Shown: positions 54,943 through 59,666 of the stretch, one piece after another
How positions within the stretch are numbered: position 1 is the first letter of the stretch
How the letters are laid out: each line of letters begins with the position of its first letter
Assembly: GCA_947571115.1 (NCBI GenBank)
Contig: CANOWW010000004.1
Coordinates: forward strand, 86,509-146,174
Length of the DNA: 59,666 nucleotides
Origin: an uncultured Clostridium sp.
GTDB taxonomy: Bacteria; Bacillota; Clostridia; TANB77; CAG-508
Reading direction: 5' to 3'
The notes under the pieces: generated by a model
Told to the model about the DNA's origin: nothing
The model's input: the letters and a program-made list of their open reading frames with translations, nothing else
The model's database searches: none
Made by a program: the position numbers and the translations under genes

Positions 54943-55920
54943 TTACTTCAAATATTCCCCATATTTTTCTTTTAGCTCAAGTGTAAACTTCGTAGCTCCA
55001 TTTTCATTTAAGTGCGAGAAATCGCCAAGCCAATCATCATCACAAATATTATAATCTGTGTGTACGATAATCTCTGGATATTTCTCAGCCAAACTTTTCA
55101 TATAATCCATATATTCTTGCTTATACTCGCCACTCATATTCGCAAAAGTGGAAGCATTGATAGGATGCTGTTCAATAATTACCTGAATTCCATTTTGCGC
55201 ACATTGCTCGATGCATTTTTGCATATACACATCAATAATCGGAAGCACTTCAAAATGCTGTTTCCCCGTAATTGTTACATTGTTTGGCGCAAAAGAAAGC
55301 TCTGTCCCAAAATAATGCTGCCCTTTGTTTTGAGCCGATGTCTCATATTCCGTTCGGTTGACATCATAACGATTTTCAAACATTGCATTTTTGATCGCCG
55401 CATAATACATGCTTGGGCTACATAATTTATATTGCAAAAATCGCACAATCGCCTCTGTTTTTTCATTTTCTGCAAAGGCCCCATTTTGTACAATTTCCTT
55501 AAACTGGCTCGTTTTCAAACAATTAAAATACAACGTTCTATGCCAGAAAAAATCATCAATGGAATCATTGGCACCGATGAAATACATCATAATCAGCGTT
55601 TTTGGTGGCTCGTGATGTTCCAAATAATCCTGTAACATATAATATTGCTCAATGGTCGTCGCTCCCGCCATCGAAATATTATAAGTATCTTCTGAAATAA
55701 GATTTGGAATAATTCCTGCTTTTGCTACCGAATCGCCAAAAATTAGAGTGTGATTGTAGTCATGGTTTGTATTTATGTAATCTAAAGTTTGCTGATAAGA
55801 AGCATATTCCTCATCATAAATATACATGCCAAAGTTGCGAGCAATTACGGCAAAAATGCCCCATATCAAACAAATTAATAAAATTATTTTTCCTATAAAT
55901 TTAAAAAACCCTTTATTCAT
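54943..55920 (-). CDS. DltD/AlgJ-like SGNH protein, single membrane anchor
   Basis: 325 residues. An N-terminal helix (IGKIILLICLIWGIFAVIA) precedes an SGNH-like domain with block I LIFGDSVAKAGI, a middle FIGANDSIDDFF and a C-terminal DFSHLNENGA (Asp-His pair). This layout is that of DltD/AlgJ/AlgX partners of MBOAT enzymes. It probably acts with the MBOAT at 49644 in acyl transfer outside the membrane. Confidence 0.75.
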   Translation of the reverse strand: MNKGFFKFIGKIILLICLIWGIFAVIARNFGMYIYDEEYASYQQTLDYINTNHDYNHTLIFGDSVAKAGIIPNLISEDTYNISMAGATTIEQYYMLQDYLEHHEPPKTLIMMYFIGANDSIDDFFWHRTLYFNCLKTSQFKEIVQNGAFAENEKTEAIVRFLQYKLCSPSMYYAAIKNAMFENRYDVNRTEYETSAQNKGQHYFGTELSFAPNNVTITGKQHFEVLPIIDVYMQKCIEQCAQNGIQVIIEQHPINASTFANMSGEYKQEYMDYMKSLAEKYPEIIVHTDYNICDDDWLGDFSHLNENGATKFTLELKEKYGEYLK

Positions 55921-55938
55921 TTATTTCCTTTCTTTCCT

Positions 55939-56679
55939 TTAAATTAAATCTCCGCCTGTCATTAATAAATTCAACCCATTAATATACGCAGCCTCATCTG
56001 ACATCAAATATTCAATTCCACTTGCTACTTCTTCGACTTTTACATTGCGTTTTAAACTCGAATTTTGGCTTGTCATTTCGACAATACGCTCGTCAATCTC
56101 GCTTAAAAAATTCGTTTCCACCATAGTTGGCGAAATAGCATTTATATTAATTCCTTTTTCTTTATATTCTGAAACCAAACTCGCAACAAGTCCCATTAAT
56201 GCATATTTTACAAGCGTGTAACTTGCCAAATATTTTGGTGGAACTCCTTTTGTCACACTACTTAGCATGACCACAATTTTGCCATATTTTCGTTTTGCCA
56301 TAATGGGCAAAAATATTTTCATGAGCTCTGCAAAACTGTGAACTTGAATTTCCAAATCCAAACAAACGCTTTCCCAATTGAATTTCGAAAATTTGACATA
56401 TTCAAATTTTCGGGCTGCCAAATGCAAAACATGTGTTGGGGCCTCGTATTTTTCTTTGATATACTCAGCTGCTTTTTGAACCTCTTCTACTTTCGACAAA
56501 TCACATGATACATAATCTATGGTAAGGTTCTTCCAAGATTTTGCTTGTGTCTCCAATTTTTCGTGATTTCCATTGTACATGGCAATTACTGTGGCTTTTT
56601 CATTTTGCTGATTTAATTTTTGCAAATATGCCATTCCAATATCCGATGTTGCACCAATTATTAAATAAATTTTATCCAT
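55939..56679 (-). CDS. Short-chain dehydrogenase/reductase
   Basis: 246 residues from the ATG at 56679 (AAAGGAGG upstream). The cofactor motif is LIIGATSDIGMAYL and the catalytic Ser-Tyr-Lys is split between VVMLSSVTKG and ASYTLVKYALMG. Similar to FabG-type 3-oxoacyl-ACP reductases. It lies next to a MaoC dehydratase gene, so together they may tailor an acyl group. Confidence 0.88.
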   Translation of the reverse strand: MDKIYLIIGATSDIGMAYLQKLNQQNEKATVIAMYNGNHEKLETQAKSWKNLTIDYVSCDLSKVEEVQKAAEYIKEKYEAPTHVLHLAARKFEYVKFSKFNWESVCLDLEIQVHSFAELMKIFLPIMAKRKYGKIVVMLSSVTKGVPPKYLASYTLVKYALMGLVASLVSEYKEKGININAISPTMVETNFLSEIDERIVEMTSQNSSLKRNVKVEEVASGIEYLMSDEAAYINGLNLLMTGGDLI

Positions 56680-56689
56680 TTTTCCTCCT

Positions 56690-57106
56690 TTATAAAACAC
56701 CAACCATCAATTTGGCAGAACACACTTTTTTGTTTTCTTGGTTGCGAATTGTCGCCTTAATGGTAATACGCCCAAATCTCTCGTCCATTTCAGTGATTTC
56801 ACCTTTCACAGTCAATTCATCTCCCACAAAAACGGGACTGTGAAAGCGAATGTCCTTGCACTCTTGAAAAAGGCAATTCTTCCCCGGCAAATAAACACCT
56901 ACCAATTTTGAAAAAAACGAAGCTGTCAGCATACCAAAAACAAGTTTGTCCGAAAAACCTCGTTGCTTTGCAAATTCTTTGCTACTATGCATCGGGTTAA
57001 TATCGCCTGTGATTTTGCGGAAATCATTTTGCATTTCTTCTATCATTTTGACAGAAAATTCTTCTATCATTCCAATTTTCAAATCTTTGAATTCATATTC
57101 GTTCAT
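56690..57106 (-). CDS. MaoC-like (R)-specific enoyl hydratase/dehydratase
   Basis: 138 residues. Hotdog fold with the hydratase 2 motif FRKITGDINPMHSSKEFAKQ (catalytic Asp and His) and GFSDKLVFGMLTASFFS. It hydrates or dehydrates enoyl/3-hydroxyacyl-CoA or -ACP. It directly precedes the SDR gene. Confidence 0.88.
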   Translation of the reverse strand: MNEYEFKDLKIGMIEEFSVKMIEEMQNDFRKITGDINPMHSSKEFAKQRGFSDKLVFGMLTASFFSKLVGVYLPGKNCLFQECKDIRFHSPVFVGDELTVKGEITEMDERFGRITIKATIRNQENKKVCSAKLMVGVL

Positions 57107-57142
57107 TTCAATTTTACTCCTATTACAAGATTTTATTCCATT

Positions 57143-58249
57143 CTAAAAATCAAATTTTAAAGCTTCCATTAAACGATTAGAAATCGTCTGCATTGCTTCA
57201 TTATTCGGATAATACAGCAATCTTTCTTGGTCTACAAGTGACTGATAATCTGTTTCATATAAGTCTGCAATGCTCATAAACTGGACTTGCTCTCTCTCAC
57301 AAATCGCAGGAATTGTATTCAAAATGGCTCCTTGCATATTCCAACCACTCATCCAAATGATTTCAGCATGTGGAGAATATTCTTTGATATATTCAATCAA
57401 ATTTTTCATTTTTGTCTCAATGTCAAAAGCAGAATTCAAATTTTCGCCCAATTGAAGAATAACCAAATCTAAATTTTTCAAAGTATCACTTTTCAAAATA
57501 TTTTTGTCTATTGCCGTTTCTGAACTTTTTTCCCAAGTGGCTACATTTACGCAATTCATATTTACTTTTTCAAAAATTTTTTCCAACCTTGTTTTTGTTA
57601 TATGAAAATAATCATGTTCCATATCAGTCGCATTCAAGCCTGGTGCATTTGCATTTGTTGTGATTTCATTGCCAATAACCAAACAGCGATATTCGGCTAT
57701 TTTTTGCAAGGTATAAGAAAACGGCAAAAGATAATCACTTTCTTGGACTGGCATTTCTCCTAAAACTTGGTTGGCTTCATTTTGCACAAGCGATTTCGCA
57801 GAGGAGCCTTGTTCTTTAAAAAGTGTATCTTGCCCATTAATATCCATCCATAAATATTCGCCTTTTTTCAGCATATATCTCGCATTTAGCAAATCGAACG
57901 TATTTTTTCCTTGCTTGCAATCTAGCTCAAATGTCATTCTTTCTTCTATCCTAGAATTTTCATTCACAGCGCCAATGACAAATTTCACAGGTCCTTCGCT
58001 TGCCGCTTCCACTTCTAAATTTTGGATAAAACTATGCTCGTTGGCATCTTGCGCATAGGTTACCAAATGATAACCTGTCACTTTTTCAGGTTGCTTGCCA
58101 ACCAATGTATCACGGTCAGTTTCTTCGATGATTTCAAAATCATCAGGCTCATTCTTTACCTGTAATGCACTTCTAACAATTGTCCCTATTAAAATCAACA
58201 TAATCACAATGGCAACTGCTACTATCATTATTTTCTTTTTATCTTCCAT
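57143..58249 (-). CDS. SGNH-fold protein with missing catalytic Ser and His (likely pseudoenzyme)
   Basis: 368 residues. An anchor helix (IMIVAVAIVIMLILIGTIV) and a beta-rich domain precede an SGNH-like domain that parallels the second domain of the protein at 48144. Its block I is VIGNEIT (Glu where the partner has Ser), block III is LGENLN and block V is YYPNNEAM (Tyr where the partner has the catalytic His). Hydrolysis is therefore unlikely. It may bind acylated glycans or support the active partners. Confidence 0.75.
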   Translation of the reverse strand: MEDKKKIMIVAVAIVIMLILIGTIVRSALQVKNEPDDFEIIEETDRDTLVGKQPEKVTGYHLVTYAQDANEHSFIQNLEVEAASEGPVKFVIGAVNENSRIEERMTFELDCKQGKNTFDLLNARYMLKKGEYLWMDINGQDTLFKEQGSSAKSLVQNEANQVLGEMPVQESDYLLPFSYTLQKIAEYRCLVIGNEITTNANAPGLNATDMEHDYFHITKTRLEKIFEKVNMNCVNVATWEKSSETAIDKNILKSDTLKNLDLVILQLGENLNSAFDIETKMKNLIEYIKEYSPHAEIIWMSGWNMQGAILNTIPAICEREQVQFMSIADLYETDYQSLVDQERLLYYPNNEAMQTISNRLMEALKFDF

Positions 58250-58274
58250 TTTTCTCTCCTTTGTAACCTAAATT

Positions 58275-59294
58275 TTATGAGCAATAGGTGCACAAAACGC
58301 TTTTTAACGCCACATCCAAATCCACCAAACCATTTTTAGATTTATAGTCCATTTCCACAAATTCTTTTAAAATTCTTCTTAAATCCTCCTGCTTAAAATA
58401 AGAAACTTGTTTTTTATATTTGCTTACCAAAAAAGTCTGATTTGGTTTTAAATTCAGCACTTTTGTGATATCTTTATTTAGCCTTAACGCAATGCTACAT
58501 AAAAACAATCTTTTAAAGTGGTTATAAAGTGTAATCAAAATTTTTTGAAGTGGCTCTTTTTGATAAATCAAATTTTCCAAAACTTCCATGGCTTTGTCAA
58601 TTTTTTTATTGCCTAAATTATCGGTCAACTCAAAAATGACACTTTCCATTTGCTTGATTGCCAAACTGTCCACGCTATCTTGCGTGATGTGTCCCCCTTC
58701 GCCTGCATATTCAATCAATTTCCTAATTTCATTCATCAAAATTTGCAAATTGGTTCCACAAATTTCAACTAAATACTGCAAAACATAATTTTCTACTTTG
58801 ACTTGATATAACTCACAAACTTGCTTCAATTTTGCCACCAACTGTGGAACTTTCAATTCTGCGATTTCACAGACAATTCCCTGTTTGCAAATCACATCAT
58901 AAACGATATTTTTATCAACCGTGTTTTCTACAAAAACCACAACAAGTGTTTCTTGCATACTGGGCAAATTTTCTACTATATATTCACTTACTATCTTTTG
59001 AAGATGCGTGGGCTCTTTCTTGCGTCCATCTTTCTTGAATAAACCAGAATTTTTTATAATGATCAATTTTTTATCATAGCCAAATGCTGGAACTTCCATG
59101 TTAGCAATAAGCTCATTAGAGTTATTTTCGTCTATCATAACAAAATTTATTCCTTGCACAAGCTCACCAAATTTCTTTTTGATTTTTTTTAAGACCAAAT
59201 CAATTAAATAAGTTTCTTCTCCATACAACAAATATAACGGTTTTAAATCACTTGAGTTTAACTCTTTTTCTAATCCCTCATATTTTATATCCAT
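58275..59294 (-). CDS. holA: DNA polymerase III subunit delta
   Basis: 339 residues. Typical start LKPLYLLYGEETYLIDLVLK and the AAA+-related middle (NSGLFKKDGRKKEP, EICGTNLQILMNEIRKLIEYAG). It is the clamp-loader subunit that opens the beta clamp. It follows an intergenic region with a terminator, apart from the acyl cluster. Confidence 0.93.
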   Translation of the reverse strand: MDIKYEGLEKELNSSDLKPLYLLYGEETYLIDLVLKKIKKKFGELVQGINFVMIDENNSNELIANMEVPAFGYDKKLIIIKNSGLFKKDGRKKEPTHLQKIVSEYIVENLPSMQETLVVVFVENTVDKNIVYDVICKQGIVCEIAELKVPQLVAKLKQVCELYQVKVENYVLQYLVEICGTNLQILMNEIRKLIEYAGEGGHITQDSVDSLAIKQMESVIFELTDNLGNKKIDKAMEVLENLIYQKEPLQKILITLYNHFKRLFLCSIALRLNKDITKVLNLKPNQTFLVSKYKKQVSYFKQEDLRRILKEFVEMDYKSKNGLVDLDVALKSVLCTYCS

Positions 59295-59612
59295 TTTTTA
59301 CCTCTTTTTGTATTATATCAGATATATTTTAGAAGCACAACCAAAAATAAAAAAATATTGAAAAAAACAGACTATTTTTAAATAAGTCTGTTTCTATACA
59401 AATAAAGGCATATCATCCTAAAAAACAAGATAATCTGTTCCTTGGTTTTGCTATATGTGCACACCGTTGTATGGTCGTGCGAAACATATTTGAACAATCG
59501 TAAAAGTATGCTGAAAGGTACCTATTTTCTTAGAACCCTTGAAAAATGGCAAAATATAGGGCTTTCACGGTTGTCCAGATACCTTTCACAACTGTTCAAA
59601 ACCCCCAATTTA
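59295..59612. other. Intergenic region between tRNA-Asn and holA
   Basis: 318 bases. A minus-strand terminator lies at 59366-59392. The segment 59393-59612 contains no ORF or RNA feature that I can support. Confidence 0.5.
59366..59392 (-). terminator. Terminator upstream of holA
   Basis: Arms AACAGACT.../...GTCTGTT around an A/T loop, followed on the minus strand by a T-run. It would end transcripts coming from the tRNA side. Confidence 0.7.
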
Positions 59613-59666
59613 TGGCTCCTCGTGTAAGACTCGAACTTACGACCCACTGGTTAACAGCCAGTTGCT
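59613..59666 (-). tRNA. tRNA-Asn (GTT), 5' part off the window
   Basis: Anticodon stem ACTGG/CCAGT with loop CTGTTAA (anticodon GTT), T arm GTAAG-TTCGAGT-CTTAC, acceptor 3' strand, discriminator G and an encoded CCA at 59613-59615. Confidence 0.93.

Noticed and set aside
59393..59612. Short open frames next to tRNA-Asn as an integrase relic
   Set aside because: No recognisable integrase motif, no attachment-site duplication, and composition alone is not evidence.
1..59666. CRISPR arrays, rRNA operons, prophage or complete IS elements
   Set aside because: No regularly spaced repeats, no rRNA sequence and no transposase or phage structural genes were seen.

Overview
The window is about 60 kb of AT-rich DNA from a spore-forming Firmicute, most likely an uncultured gut-type member of the Clostridia. 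The evidence is SpoVS, an alpha/beta small acid-soluble spore protein, a T-box leader, a PASTA-domain kinase with its PP2C phosphatase, an IreB homologue, DUF1540 and DUF4364 proteins, and sigma-A promoters close to consensus. Almost every gene lies on the minus strand. Genus and species cannot be read from this window.

The main result concerns decoding. Six genes (a GAF/GGDEF-like gene, pheT, an ArsC/Spx-family gene, a type IV pilin-like gene, aspS and a peptidase U32 gene) make sense only if the reading frame shifts by +1. There are seven shift points, two of them in the U32 gene. At every one the codon in the original frame is CGG, and the correct protein resumes if the C is skipped and the following GGN is read as glycine, at a position where glycine fits the family. 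I checked every CCG trinucleotide on the plus strand against the frame of its minus-strand gene. I found no in-frame CGG in any other minus-strand gene. The only other in-frame CGG codons, four of them, are in two plus-strand ORFs at 31562-32505 that look foreign. The simplest reading is that CGG is not an arginine codon here and that CGGN acts as a +1 shift site, or quadruplet, giving Gly. The flanking sequences share no motif, so the effect seems to belong to the codon itself.

Layout. 1-6283: an ireB fragment, a GAF/GGDEF-like gene (shift), a TadZ-like ATPase with AT-hooks, a small membrane protein and a G5/SH3/glucosaminidase cell-wall hydrolase. 6372-11960: a Phe-specific T-box operon running GNAT, hypothetical, membrane protein, pheS, GNAT, pheT (shift). 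12006-15924: guaB, guaA, superoxide reductase, ArsC/Spx-like (shift). 15940-18511: two pilin-like proteins (one with a shift), a ribbon-helix-helix protein and spoVS. 18830-28470: DUF1540, a WG-repeat membrane protein, a NadD-like protein, a nucleotide kinase, metG, two unknowns, glmM, DUF4364, SASP, MgtC and greA. 28509-31431: an unknown protein and aspS (shift). 31481-32541: the CGG-containing plus-strand island. 32542-45094: a two-component system, deoD, nth, a bactofilin-like membrane protein, rpe, prkC, prpC, rlmN, a polytopic membrane protein and peptidase U32 (two shifts). 45369-45543: a small basic peptide gene. 45650-58249: a cell-surface module with a rhamnosidase, two or three SGNH proteins, MBOAT, ACP, FkbH-like, SDR and MaoC. 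58275-59666: holA and a partial tRNA-Asn.

Functionally, the FkbH-like enzyme, acyl carrier protein, MBOAT transferase and SGNH/DltD-like proteins look like a pathway that loads a small acyl group (possibly glyceryl) on a carrier protein and exports it onto a surface polymer. IreB and the PrkC/PrpC pair would form the known kinase-phosphatase-substrate set for envelope stress.
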